Source: Lineus longissimus (Eukaryota; Nemertea; Pilidiophora; Heteronemertea; Lineidae). From it: 64,000 bases of DNA. Positions 13,201 through 25,322 of the stretch are shown here, in pieces. The position numbers and the translations under genes are program-made. The stretch lies in assembly GCF_910592395.1 (NCBI RefSeq), contig NC_088324.1, positions 10,628,953 to 10,692,952 of the forward strand. Reading direction: 5' to 3'. Numbering within the stretch: position 1 is the first letter of the stretch; each line of letters starts with the position of its first letter. The notes below the pieces were generated by a model. The model searched no databases, was not told the DNA's origin, and saw only the letters and a program-made list of their open reading frames with translations.

Positions 13201-15089
13201 ACCCTAATCTGAGAGCCAAGAGCCAAGACTCCGTTAAAGAGTCAATTAAGTGCCACCAGATGAGCCACAAGCCAAAGAAAAGGAATAGGCTTGAATGAAT
13301 ATAATTATTATCTTTGGGAATCCTAAGCCTACAGGTACCCTACTTGATAAAAAATGGATTTATTTTGTAACCGTTTATGACGTCGTAAGACATCGCCGGC
13401 TGGATAGCGGTATTGTTAACAGTCTACCATGCCAAGATTTTTTTATCATACTGTTGTTACGCCGTCTATACAATACGGCGGGTACAGTGTACATTGAGTC
13501 TGCACTTCACACCCTGCTTACTCACACCTGTTTGTCATTCCTGCAGTATCATGTAGCCTTGTGCAAATAGTGCAATCAAAATTGTTTTAAAAAGGCATAT
13601 TGCTCAAATTTGTGAAATCTTAATTGAAATTTGCCAATTCAAGCAATGAGATAGCGTAGTGATACACTATCACTAGGGCCTACCGGTACTCTGCATATCT
13701 GTACTGTAAAAAAACGGTGCTTGCGGCTCTTGGCTCTCAGATTAGGGTGTCCCAATAACCACACCTGGTATTTTATAAGTTACTGTAGCTTAGCTCAGTG
13801 GAGTGACCTTTTTGTCATCACTTTTAAAAACCTATGCGATTTGCCGCACTGAAGGTCCCTCCAGAGATTGTTGGACTGGGTCCATTGAATGTGACAAAAA
13901 TATCCAACACCTATTTACAAATGAAGTGAGGGGTCAGCCTTTTGGTGTAACTCCATATAACTGTCTGGTGATTTCGCTCTGGGCTTGTGACATTCTGATC
14001 GGTCTGAAATAATCATTACCGCCCATCCCTCAATTTGAGGCCTGTGTCCCGATGGTGGCGTTGAATGGCAAAATCAAAGGGGCATGACGGCGGTTAAACC
14101 TGTTACGAATGGGCAGCATCATTACCAGTTCTGAGATCTGGTGTGGTGTAGGATATCTGGTTACCATTGCACACATCTCCTGAATCTGCGGTGGGTTGGT
14201 ACCCCACGCTACGTAGGGGGAGGTTGCTGGGTAAGACTTGGTCCACGTGAATGGGTAGTACCTGAAAGATGAGAAGATGCGAATGGACGCCCTGTGAATA
14301 TGTCCTTCGACCAGCCAGTGCTAACCCGGTCACTGTCTCCAGGTCACCATGCCTCGGTCAATGAGCGGGCGAAGAACCCAATGGCTCCGTCAGGAGTACA
14401 TCGTCAACTTCAGCCCGTAGTCAAACCGGTACGCACAAATATCTTGGTTGAGAGTGGGGGACATACTTGAAATTGCTTCTCATCGGGGTAATACAGTACA
14501 ACTGTATACAACGACCCCATTTTATTTGGATTTTTATTGAGGAGTGGACGATAATGAGAATTTCAGGCCAGTCCGATTGTCACCAGTTCAGAGGGAGATT
14601 ACCTGATAGTTATGTGGCATTCCGTCAAACGGTTAACTCTTTCACATCCTTTGTAAATTAGTGTTGCTTGTTACATGTCGCATTCAATGGCTCATTTGAG
14701 GATAGTTTCGGTGATTCTACTTGACCATGAGCAGGCCCATTTTGGCCTATAACTGTGTAGTTTGTGCTCTGTAGTAGTATGTGATTTGAAAAGTTGTAAA
14801 TCTGGTTATTGGAGTAAAGATTGTACAATGGAATATCCACGGGATAACCTAATCTGAGAGCCAAGAGCCAAGACTCCGTTAAAGAGCCAATTAAGTGCCA
14901 CCAGATGAGCCACAAGCCAAAGAAAAGGAATAGGCTTGAATGAATATACATGTAATTATTATCTTTCGGAATCCTAAGCCTTCAGGTACCCTACTTGATA
15001 AAAAATGGATTTATTTTTTATGACATCGTAAGACATCACCGGCTGGATAGCGGTATTGTTAACAGTCTATGTTACTGTCTAAATGTCCT
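7206..15089. repeat. 1,645-bp tandem macrosatellite, about 4.8 copies
   Basis: Successive units begin near 7246 (start diverged), 8888, 10533, 12178 and 13828. Spacings are 1642, 1645, 1645 and 1650; the last reflects a 5-base insertion near 12226. Copies differ at only scattered positions over 1.6 kb, so the amplification is recent or homogenised. All reading frames recur at the same spacing, with no frame kept open beyond about 97 codons, so nothing indicates coding. The fifth copy ends at about 15060, after which diverged unit sequence continues. Near-identical copies of this size are also where assemblies collapse or expand, so the copy number is uncertain. Confidence 0.97.
8257..8813. 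mobile_element. Inverted-repeat element inside each macrosatellite unit
   Basis: The left arm (8257-8285) begins GGGATACCCTAATCTGAGAG and the right arm (8785-8813) is its inverse, ending GATTAGGGTGTCCC. About 28 of 29 positions pair, flanking 500 bases of non-coding DNA. The same pair recurs at 9901-10458, 11546-12103 and 13196-13753. The fifth copy keeps only the left arm (from 14841). This looks like a non-autonomous DNA transposon trapped in the unit before amplification. I see no target-site duplication. Confidence 0.7.
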
Positions 15090-15409
15090 GTTACTTTAGC
15101 CAGTGTAGCTTAGGTGGTGTAGAGACCTATTTCTTTACAGGTTTAAAAAGCCATGCAATTTGCCGCATTGAACCTTCCGCACAAATATCTTAGTTGAGAG
15201 TGGGGGACAAAATTAAAGTGCTTCTCATCGAAGTACTGTATACAATGACCCATTTTTTGTTTTATTAATGTAATTGAGAAGTGGTCGTTAATGAGAAGTT
15301 AAGCCAGTCTGATTGTCACCAGTTGAGAGGGCTATTACCTGATAGCTATGTGGTATTCCCTGCAAACTGTTGATTCTTTCATGTAATTTGTAAATGTGTG
15401 TTGCTTTTT
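15090..15409. repeat. Diverged, internally deleted copy of the macrosatellite unit
   Basis: Similarity to the 1,645-bp unit is clear around 15105-15170 (TGTAGCTTAGGTGGTGTAG, CATGCAATTTGCCGCATTGAA) and from 15180 (CGCACAAATATCTTAGTTGA) to about 15400, but a stretch of several hundred bases between these blocks is absent. It is far more diverged than the array copies. Its first bases resemble the diverged left edge of the array at 7206-7245, so it may represent the ancestral single-copy sequence. Confidence 0.7.
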
Positions 15410-15460
15410 AGCTCACCTCTTAGCAGAGGTGAGCTTATCCCATACCGTGGCGTCCGTCGT

Positions 15461-15522
<62 letters not shown>

Positions 15523-16075
15523 CGTCGTCCGTTAGCAGGGCACGTTTCGTAACTGTTAGAGCTATTGAGTTGAAACTTGGTACACATGTACCCTTATGTA
15601 ATGACACCTTGGAGACCAAGTTTCGGTCCGATTCGTTTCATGGTTTGGCCACCAGGGGTCCAAACGTTAAAAGTGAAAATATGCAATATCTCCCTTAATA
15701 GTAGTCGGGAAATTTTGAAAAAAATATGGTAGGTACTTCTAGCAAAGGTGCATCATATATCGTCCGGGTTTTTGATTTGACCTCCTTTTCAAGGTCACAG
15801 AGGTCAAATGGTGTAAATTGGTCGTTAGGATGTAACGATGGCACGTTTCTAAACTGCAATGACTATTGATACCAAATTTGGTACACATTTACCCCTTAGT
15901 CAGGTGATCTCAGGGACCGAAGTTTGGTCCAATATGATTCACCACTTGACCACCAGGGGGCAAAAATCCAAAAACCTTAAAAATGTGATTATTCCTTAAC
16001 TTCTTGCCCGATTACCACCAATTTGATATCATGGGTACATCTAACCACCATCAGTGGCAGGCTGAGGGGCTTGTT
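15410..16075 (+). repeat. Dispersed repeat: palindrome, CGT run and about 300-bp subunits, plus orientation
   Basis: It starts with a perfect hairpin at 15410-15435 (11-base arms AGCTCACCTCT and AGAGGTGAGCT, 4-base loop). A CGT triplet run follows at about 15463-15522, then two diverged subunits about 300 bases apart (CACGTTTCGTAAC at 15541, CACGTTTCTAAAC at 15842). Each subunit has a CCACCAGGGG core (15649-15660 and 15950-15961), the second a full match to the vertebrate CTCF core CCACCAGGGGGC. A perfect AGGTCA-cag-AGGTCA direct repeat (DR3 nuclear-receptor type) lies at 15792-15806. The same family occurs inverted at 39.1-40.4 kb. The element type is unknown to me; no ORF is present. Confidence 0.85.
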
Positions 16076-18604
16076 TGGTGTACCCCACTATTGACCTTGT
16101 GATAAGCTTGGGGTAATCTATTGTGTGTTGATTGATTTTGCTAGTTCCATGACCCAAGCCAGCCAATGAATAAATGGAAATCAAAAATTTATTTTGTTGC
16201 CCTCATTACCTAATGACTATGCTGCATTTTTATGGTTGTGAAAAGAAACGAGTAATTAGAACTCCTTCAAAACTTTCAAGGGCTGGAGTCTGTTCTTTGT
16301 TTTCCAGAGACCTGCCTCCCATGATTTAAATGAGCATTCAATACATTTGGATAGAGTTCTAATTGCTTTAGGGTTTGGAGGTCTAGCCAAAATGGTGGTA
16401 CCTATGGTCAACCCTTAAAAGATATAAAATTAAACAAAAGTAGAGTGATGTGCACATTTTGTTTATTTACAAGCAAATTAAAAACACTTTAAATCTGTAC
16501 ACCTTTACTATTTTGCTGACTTCCATACTCTCTTCTGTGAATTACCTAATGATACATGATAAAGTACATATCATAAACAAAGCAGTACTGTAAAACTGAC
16601 ATTACCAACCTTCTACTCATCTGTTGTGACACAAAACCTTGATGATGAGCTTCATGGAGATCTAAGGCTCATCACCTCATTGCATACCATCAACAATTTG
16701 CTAATGTTGGTTATAATAATGGTGTCACACCTTGTAGAAGAACAAGGGACCGCGACACATCTAAATGGTAGAGCAGAGGACGGGCAATACAAGAGATACG
16801 GTTTGAATTCCAATCAAGGTATCGAGGTTTTGGTATTGTGTTCATTCTACCTTTCACACAGTGACAAAACTACATATAGGAGTAAATCTGAAGTGGATTT
16901 AACAATGTAGCACATAAAACAACACATTTCAGGACGGTAATGGTAATTCCATCATGACCAATCAAGGGTTAGCATTTGCTAATCAAGTTGAAAAGTGACA
17001 ATAACCCTGGAAAGCTCATAATGGATATTTCAGCAGTGACGGGTAAACGTGTCCGAGACTAGTCAGAGTGATTCTGTAGCAGCCGTGAGTTTGACGCGCG
17101 ATTCTAAAACTAACAAACTATAACTGCAACGTGACCTTACAAACTTTCCAGCACCGCCCAAACGAGGCCATGACAAAATGACAAGTGAATGCAATTTAAC
17201 CGATCAGCAGCCGCATTCTAACCTCAATTATCACATTGTCATGTGCGGCATTTTGATAACTCAGTACCTGCTATAAAACCGAGTCACTGATTCATGGCAC
17301 TGTGACGCTAAAATTGCTTAGACAATATTAACACTTTAATGGACCCACTGGCAGCCAGCAAAATGGCTACGGTTTAACCACAAAGCCTCTATCATGATAT
17401 GAATGAGGTAAAAAGTATCATACTCCTTAACCAGCCTGACTTTGGGCAGAAAGGAAACCAAATCCAACATAGCCCTCCACACTAGTTTAGTAAACAACAT
17501 CAACCCACCACGCATTAGATAACACCTTCACAATCTTTATACAATTACACCACTATCCCTACCATTGACAGAATATGAAAACAAAAGGATATGGGCGGTT
17601 TTACTTTGTACATGTTCATTGATACCGTACTGGAGGTGTCTCGCCAAAACCGTGAGGGTGGAGCTAAAATGTAGACCAATATGACGTAATGAAACTTAAC
17701 CGCATTAGTTTGTTTAAGTGTTAGTAAGCTTACATGCTGAGACCTCATTTTCTAAAAGGCTGACCTTTAGAGAAACATGCAAACATGTGCACTCAAAGAG
17801 CAATACCAGAAGAATAAGAGCAAAAGAAAAGTCATGCAATTATGTGCAATGCACACAAGTATAAAAGGTTAAGCATAGATATGTGCATATCCTTTTGTTT
17901 TCAATCCGACTAATCTTTGATCACAATATTCAATACTGGAATAACAGTGGACGGAAATCTTCTCTAGACACACATGTATTAGCTATTTTGAATCTCAACA
18001 GAGTCTAATAAAAACAATGGACTTAAAGGCTATGTACATTTCGCACAAAAGTTACCAACAATATTTGAATTTCCAATTATTATAGTCTATACGGCCTCAT
18101 CGTCTCCAGTTCTTGCCATGGTCACCTCAAGTGTGCCATATTTTCTCACAGCAAAATTTAAGACATTAATGATTACGATCAGTGACATGAACTTCAGCAA
18201 GGAATGGAAGAGTATGAAACTCAAATATCAAACAAGAGATCACAGGTGGCTAGACTTTTCTACAAAAATAAACACAACATTTTACATATTGAGAGCCAGG
18301 CGGGTCAGGAACCTGAACTGTCCGATACTCAGTGCAATCTATGTATACTCAGGTTTCTCAAGCAATATAAGGAAACCAAAACAGTAAGGCAAGGAACCCA
18401 GAAAGCCTAGTTGTTTTTCAGGAAAGAAACTGGTGATAACCCCTTGATTTGGCCATACCAGGAGATACCAAAGATACCAGTTTCACTGAGATTGCTACAT
18501 CTAGCTGTGCCGACATGACCAATATCCAATATGTACAGCAAGTTACAAAACACAGCCCTGACCCTCAATTTGTAAAACTTGCTGCATAGTTCCACAACAG
18601 CTGA
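16076..18604. other. Region downstream of the minus-strand NEK gene; possible 3' UTR
   Basis: No protein-coding signal is seen. As the 3' flank of the minus-strand NEK gene it probably includes that gene's 3' UTR. A minus-strand AATAAA (TTTATT on plus at 16462-16467) is a candidate polyadenylation signal, but it is about 2.1 kb from the stop codon, so the true end is uncertain. Confidence 0.4.
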
Positions 18605-21600
18605 CTAGGTGGATTCCATTGCCTCAGGTGTTCGTTGTCCGGAGGCTGAACCTGGTGCTGATCCTGATGCTGCACAAAAGCTTTCATATTTCTCGGTTGC
18701 GACAGCTTTTACTTCATCTATACATGGACGGGAATCTGGATCGGTTCGAATACACCTATTGATTAGTTCTCGCAACTGAAAAAGGAGGATTAAGAATATA
18801 ATTAGAAAGTTTTCTCATCTGTCAAAAGAATGGTTGTCCTCTTAGGAGTCAAACTACCTCCCCTCTAAAAAATTTGGTGAAGAGGGGGGTGCCCCCTTGA
18901 TTCACCACTAGAATAGGAGCAGATAAGTCCAGACTAGTCTTCCCTCAACAACCAATGACACCAAAAAGAATTTTCTTACCTCCTCTGAATAATGTCCGGA
19001 CGGCAGTGATGGATAATCACACAACTCGATCTTCTTACAAAGAGAATATAGGTTCATCTTATCGCCATAGAAAGGGGACTGCAAGGCCGCCATCTATTGT
19101 ACAAAAGAGAACAGGAATGATGTTAAAGACTAGACATGGTCGGATCCAAGACTCTCAAAGGGGTACACTGTTTGTATTTAATCATGGGTCAGGCAAATAG
19201 AAATGCAGTTTCAAGTTTCAAATTTTTATCGAACGGCATAGCCCAACAAGAGCCACTGCAGGAAATGGACAAGCTGAGGTAAAACAGAGGACAGGCCTGA
19301 TTCTGTTCATGACTGAGGATGGAAGAAAAATGTACCTCGTATAAGAGACAACCTAGTGACCAGATGTCCGACTTGAAGTTGTAACCATTCTCATGGATTC
19401 GCTCAGGTGACATGTAATATGGCGTCCCCACTGAAAGAGGAAGCAGATTTCTAGAACATAAGTCAGTGTGAAATATTAAGTATCAACGGTAGTAAGGACT
19501 AACGGTACATTAAGATATACATCCAACGTTAAGCTTCACTCCTCAAAGTATTCAACCCTTGCTCATAGCTGCAGGATTGGTTAAAAGAAGTCTTCTGTTG
19601 TTTCTTGTTTTTTCATGCATCTGTTCCAACCCCAAGCACCAAACCTTTTCTCTCAACATTTCCACACAGATTGCGTGGCTGTATTCAGAACCGACTTGAT
19701 AATTTTCTCCGAAATTCTTCACACATCACACATGATTCATATTTATTCATATTTATTCATCTGAATAGAGAATTCAAAGGCGAGGTAGGACTGTAAATGC
19801 CCTTGGTGTGTGACTGATAGTAGAGCTTAACATCACCCACCTAAGGAATGTGCAGCTGTCGTCTTCGAACTGAAGAAACGTCCAAGTCCAAGATCACCAA
19901 GCTTTGCCACTCCAGAAGCTGTTATGAACACGTTGGCTGGCTTGATGTCTGAAATGAAAAAAAAGTAAATGACCACATTAACACCTTCAGCGCCGAACCA
20001 CGTAGATCTACGTGGCCCAAATCCCCCCCCCCTTGAGCTGGTTATAAATCGGAGTCTCATGGACTTCATGAAAGAACTACGCCATCGCCATCTTCAGGGC
20101 AAGGTAGGAACTAGGTCTTTTCAGTTCCTACCTTGCCCTGAAGATGGCAATGGCGTAGTTCTTTCATGAAGTCATTTAAAGTTCTGAACTACGCCATCGC
20201 CATCTTCAGGGCAAAGCAGGAACTGAAAAGACCAAACGGTATTTTCACGGTACATTCAGTTCCTACCTTGCCCTGAAGATGGCGATGGCGTAGTACTTTC
20301 AAGAAGTCCATGAGACTCCGATAACCAGCTCAAAGAGAGGGAATTTGGGCCTCGTAGATCTACGTGGTTGCCAGGAGCAAATGTGTCAAGATACAAAATT
20401 TGAGTTTTTGGAAAATGGAGTAGGCCTTTAGATTGTTAGATCAGCTCATAAATTATACTCACCTCTATGCATTATCCTCCTCTCATGCATGTGCTGCAAA
20501 GCACTACAGATCTGTACAAAATATTTCCAAATTGTTTTCTCCGGTATCAGCCTATTCTGCTTTTTGAAATGCTGCAAAGAAGAAAAAAACAAGTATCACT
20601 CATTGGGATCTTCTACCAATGTCCAAGCAGATCAAAGGATATTCTCTCTATCATATGACTGACTTCCATATACACTGGGAGGTCCCGATGTGGCACAGGG
20701 ATGTGATGATATCAAGAGTCAACAGCTCAATAGCAATCGATCAGTCCTCTCAAAACCCAAAGAAAACACACATGTAACCCTGGATATAAAAGAGTGATAA
20801 ATTTATAATTTTTTTGATTGTGTGTGTCAGTTTATTGGGGCTGATCGCTAGCTATGACACAGGCATCTTCTCGCATCTGTACTACCGAATCCAAAATGTG
20901 TTCACTTTTTGAAGCAGAAAACCTCAGAGCCCCATGTTTCCTCACCTTGATCATTCTGGACAAGTCCCCAGCATCTGCGAGCTCCAGGACAATGTTCAGT
21001 TCGTTATTGTCAATAAATGAAGCCAAGTACTTGATCACATTAGGATGATTCAGTTTCTGGAAATGAAGAGAATATTGGGGTTACTGCGAAAGTATGAAGT
21101 CATCTGGTACACCACTGTTAGGAGATGCTCGCAAAATGGTGTGGGCGGATGTACAATAGACCACTCTAATTTAAAAGGACACCCTTGGGAATTACCTCTG
21201 CTGTCCTTATTAGAGAGGTGTCCCAATTACAGAGGTCAATTTGAATAGAAAGGACAGGTTTGGGACCACAATCTGACCATATCTTTTTCAATGTACATGT
21301 ACCTACCTTCAACAGATCTATCTCTTTTATACAATCTTGTCTGGCTTTAGCGTCCATCATCTCAAAGATCTGGAGAGAGACATTTATACCTTTCTAAACA
21401 TCTTGACAGAGTGGTACAAGGGATCACAACTTAAGTCTTATCTGACAGACTCTTCTTAATTTAAAATTCAGTCAAAATACTCATTGTGCCAACAATCACA
21501 AGAACCACAAAACAAAGAGTGACAACAAAATGCTGAAAAACAAAACACAACATGCACTTGTAAAATATTGTATTACCTGGACCTTTTTAAGAGCTACCAC

Positions 21601-22380
21601 ACTGTTATCTACCAAGCATTGAGCACGGTAAACCTCACTGAATTGCCCCTTTCCAATCTTTTTAGCGATGGTGAAATTTGACAAAGTATTGAAGCGCATG
21701 TCTGTGTCATCCATGACCGAGTCCTCAGCCATTTTGGTTCAAGGTCAGTTAGAGGCTAAAGTTAGTCTGTTACAAGGTGAACCTGTATCTCTGCAGAGAA
21801 AAATATTAATTTGTTAGTTGCTATATCTAGTTAAGGCACAGTGAAGAAACCAACCAGTCTTATTGCAGACAAAAATTGTCATTATCAAATATCTGAGACG
21901 AAAAAAAAATTAACTTTGAAATTTGATTACTCACAATTCAATTATCAAATTTAGTGATGAACTGTGACTTGATTGTCTAACTATGAACCTGAATTGAAGG
22001 TTTTTGATCACGAAAGAATCATAAATTAATAATCAGCTATCAAAATTTTGTAAGTCTCCAGAAACTTTATCCATAGTTCAAGAAAGAGAATTTACTTTTT
22101 TTCTAGAATTCGCTTTAGGTAACAAAACATGATTTAAAAATGTTAAAACGGTCAGATCTGGTCGGGAACTCCACAGTGTGTTTTGAAATAACACCCATCA
22201 CCTAATATAAGTTACCTGAATCTTTTTCAGGGCCACAGAGCGGGTATCAGCTGTATTACTAGCTTTATAAACAACACTGAATTGCCCGCGTCCAATTTTT
22301 TTCTCGATTGCGAAAAATTTCAAACTGCTGTACAGTTGATCCTGAGTGAGCTGTTTGACCTCAGTTTCTGCAGTTGCCAT
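18605..22380 (-). CDS. NEK6/7: NEK6/NEK7-type Ser/Thr protein kinase (copy A)
   Basis: NIMA-related kinase of the short NEK6/NEK7 class, which acts with NEK9 in mitotic spindle assembly. Exons from the upstream start: 22216-22380, 21307-21369, 20946-21056, 20463-20571, 19841-19948, 19336-19430, 18980-19093 and 18605-18775. They sum to 936 bases, a 311-residue protein (vertebrate NEK7 is about 302). All introns are GT-AG. Visible motifs: Gly loop GRGQFSVVY (30-38), VALKK with the ATP-binding Lys (52), alpha-C Glu (71), HRD (148-150), DLG in place of DFG (168-170, normal for NEK6/7), the HSLVGTPYY activation segment and the APE-equivalent MSPER. The start is ACCATGG. The C-terminus has a Ser/Ala/Gly-rich tail ending RTPEAMEST, longer than in vertebrates. 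A second first exon exists (separate entry). It is divergent from copy B over 2.9 kb. Confidence 0.95.
19998..20367. mobile_element. Foldback element with four alternating hairpin arms
   Basis: The outer ends are palindromes: CCACGTAGATCTACGTGG at 19998-20015 and the matching CGTAGATCTACGTGG ending at 20367, with GGCCCAAAT/ATTTGGGCC just inside. Between them a segment of about 50 bases appears four times in alternating orientation: 20062-20111 (+), 20123-20173 (-), 20184-20225 (+, shorter) and 20257-20307 (-). The first two arms form a nearly perfect hairpin with an 11-base loop. It lies between two coding exons of NEK copy A and would fold strongly in the pre-mRNA. No ORF of its own. Confidence 0.85.
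20610..20868. repeat. Dispersed repeat, copy 1 (second copy at 62826-63062)
   Basis: Shares ordered blocks with 62826-63062 over about 240 bases: CCAAGCAGATC(A/G)AAGGATATTCT at the start, then GTGTCAC-like and CAATCGATCAGT/AGCGATCAGT blocks, TAAAAGAGT, and GGGCTGATCG near the end. The two copies have the same orientation. No terminal inverted repeat or ORF is visible, so a SINE-like or remnant element is likely. Confidence 0.6.
21577..21732 (-). CDS. NEK6/7: Alternative first coding exon of NEK copy A
   Basis: Encodes [20 protein letters not shown] and then the loop [12 protein letters not shown] plus VALKKVQ, ending at a CAG|GTAATA donor in the same phase (0) as the upstream first exon. It therefore replaces, rather than joins, exon 22216-22380: both encode kinase subdomains I-II, and including both would duplicate the ATP loop. 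Using it gives a 308-residue protein. Its loop (GKGQFSEVY) is closer to vertebrate NEK6/7 than the upstream exon's GRGQFSVVY. An internal promoter in the upstream intron is the simplest expectation. Confidence 0.85.
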
Positions 22381-25322
22381 GGTGACAGATGATCTTCTGG
22401 CTAACCTTAATGTTTTTTCTCTCCACTAAACAGTGGTCTCAAGATCTGATGGAAAATCTTTCGTAAAAACTTGAGAAATCTGAAAGTGAAGAATCAAGTA
22501 GAAATGAAGTCTGTCAATAAGAGATTCATCATTGCCATTCTGGTTATGACAAGAAGATTACTAAAGTTATAGTCCTATTGTTTTTCTTATTTTCATGCAT
22601 CAGAAGATCAGTCATCGTGATTGGACTTGGAGCTGCACCGCAGTCCGACTCCGAGAAGGAGCCCCACACATGGGGCCATATCCAAAGGCCTGCCATATTC
22701 TGATTGATTAGTCTTCTTCTAAGTCTTTCTTCTTCGCGCCTATGCATTTGCTGTAGTGTAGTAGTGTAAAACTCAGTAGACATAAACTACCACTGCCAGT
22801 CAGCCCAGTGGCTTCAAAACTTCAAATAGTCTTTTGATGGAAGAAGACCAGGGACTGAGGGAGGAGATTGCAACAATGCGAAAATGTCTCCAGATCAATT
22901 GTGTTATTTCGACATCACATACTCGCCAACAGTAGTGAAAGATATATCAAAGTCAAAGGCAAAGTCAAAGTGCAAGTCCACTTTTTGCTATGCCCATGTC
23001 CATGAGTCATGACAGTGAATGACTTTTTGCTGGGCAGCTGATTTTACATTTCCTTACCTAAACTGAAATATCTCCCAATTCCCTGAAAATATTTTTACAA
23101 AAGTTGGCACTGATAACAAACACAAGTACAGCTTAATCTACGTTTTAATAAAGGTCGTGTTATTTTCTGTATAATATGAATAAATATGGTGTTTTCTAGA
23201 TCAAAATACAAAGATTCCAAAGCATGGCCACCATCTTATAATCTCACACAATGCAATTAGCAGTTTACGCAGAATGTACAGGACGTTGTGCACAACGTCG
23301 CAGAAATCACTAATTGATACTGCGCGAGAATAAATCAATACCATTCAGACCTGGCTTCCAGGCAGTAGTCAACTAATTTCTACAGCCCGACCATATGTAC
23401 AAATCTACTGTTTAGCCTGAAAGCGAGAGTGGGTCATAGTTTTGACAGCATTGACATTGAGTGACAACCAAGCCACTTTTGATTACATTCTTTGAGGTAT
23501 ACTTCAATTAAGCATTCAATATCCCACTCAGCTATAAGTATAGATGGTGTATCTAGAAAATGCCCCATTTTGTTTCTGATCCTCTCTCCAGCCAGTCCAG
23601 GCAATCATCTTATGCAATCTGATCTTTTCAAACGCCTGTGACTAACACAAAAACATCATAGTTAGGCTATTGTGTGATGTCAGATGCACATTTTATTTTG
23701 TCGTCTTATTTTTGGCTATTTCCTGATGACGTACCCTTGGGTCATGCTGTCCATTTCGTCCTGATCGTCTGGCGCGGCGATAGGACGAGGCCGGTCAACT
23801 GTGTCTGGAGTCGAGTGTAGATGACCCGGGCGGGGCCAAGATGTCATTTACCCGCTACCATATAATCAGTTTAATCATCAGCCTGTTGGACCAGATGAGT
23901 TCGTCTTTGAGCTGCTCCGCACAACACCTCCTGACATTATGCAGAGGGTTGGTGAAGTGTGCATGCAGTATCAAGCTTCCCTCATTGGCCTCAGGAGAGA
24001 AATTTGAGTTGATGCTAAGGACTCTGAGTAAATGTCACACCTTGCCTTTTGGGTGTTGACGCATCGTCAAGGATGGCAATTTCGCAAAAGCGAACAATCT
24101 CTTTGTAAGAGAGAAACCCAAGACACTCTGTGGAATTACTGTAAAATTGAAAGTTGAAATATTTTGCCTAAATCATCTAGCCAGTCATATGCCAGTGCCT
24201 TGACCTATATACTACATGTATATTGCATGTAGCCACTGACATGACAGAAACTGTTATTAGCTACAACTCTATAGGCTTAACTAGACTGACGAGTGACTTA
24301 CCTTAGGCTACAAGCAAATTCTAAAACTACTCGCTGATTTAACAATTGCAATCGAAACCCTCATGTGTTGATACCGTGGCTGTGTCTTCTCAACAGGTCA
24401 ATAATCTCAACATTGCTAACATAGCTAGCATCCCATTAGAGTTATGGTTAAGGTCAATACCACACAAGTTATTGATTTTCATATTGCTTTTCTTGGCCTC
24501 ATTATTTTATGACATTACATGAGTTGTTCACACCCATTGAACAAAGGACCTGATGCATGTTGTTCACACTCCCAATGGGTGACATCGGAACGCATGATGA
24601 AGAGTGTAGCTTTTCTAGAAAATAGTTGTTTGTGGTTTTTTGACTGACCACTCAGAGACATGGCATGATACTAGTGTTTTAAATGATGAGTGATGATGTT
24701 ACTGATATGATCAAGAGACAAGAGAAGTGTGGTCTGGCACAGTGGAAGACAATCCGGTTTGTGTGTTAACAAGTGTTAATGTCTTTGACTTTAGCACCAA
24801 TTAGTTCCTTCATGTTATCTACGCCATGACACCTTTGCCAGTCACCTTTTAGACCTACAGTAGAGGTGTCTTGCTGAGTATATCCTATTGACATCAATCT
24901 TTGTGTCCCAAAATTTTGTCAACATTTTCCTGGGAAAAGCTGGTGAAGTACCTTAAATGCAGCTGAGGAGACCTCACAGGAAAACCTAATTTCATAATTT
25001 TAGAAATTTTCCGATTCACCAGTCAACTTTCTGATATGATGCAGCATTTCTGTCAGTTGAAACGGGTTTGCACTACCCGCCTGGTATATAAGTAAGTAAA
25101 ATTTCCCCTGGGCCGTTGAAATACCCCGTGGACTAAAGTGTGGGTTCCTGGGGGAACTCTTACACACATACTAATTGTCTGTTTTTTCAAAGGAGTAACA
25201 GTATGATTGGAAATTTCGTTCACTTTTTAGTTTCAGATTGCAGCTGTTGTTTCGGACTGTGAAGAACGATTAAAAGAAAAGGTTATTTAAGCCCCGATAG
25301 AGACATACGATTGGCAGCTACC
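22381..25322. promoter_or_regulatory. 2.9-kb bidirectional interval between the two NEK genes
   Basis: It must contain the promoters for the upstream first exons of both NEK copies. I see no clear TATA box. A 60-codon open segment at 23825-24007 on the plus strand (containing PDEFVFELLRTTPPDIMQRV) reads like protein but lacks an early ATG, a clear acceptor and a recognised family. A minus frame near 22544-22783 contains an Arg/Glu-rich stretch (MHRREEERLRRRLINQNM), also unassigned. Confidence 0.5.

Noticed and set aside
7161-14951. Repeated open frames of 64-97 codons in the macrosatellite
   Set aside because: They recur only because the DNA recurs. Frames are on both strands, overlap each other, have no known domain, and are altered by single substitutions between copies.
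15396-15698. Arg-rich (or Ser/Thr-flanked Arg) open frames at the CGT run, and the similar one at 40094-40423
   Set aside because: They are translations of a triplet microsatellite inside a dispersed repeat; flanks have no coding character.
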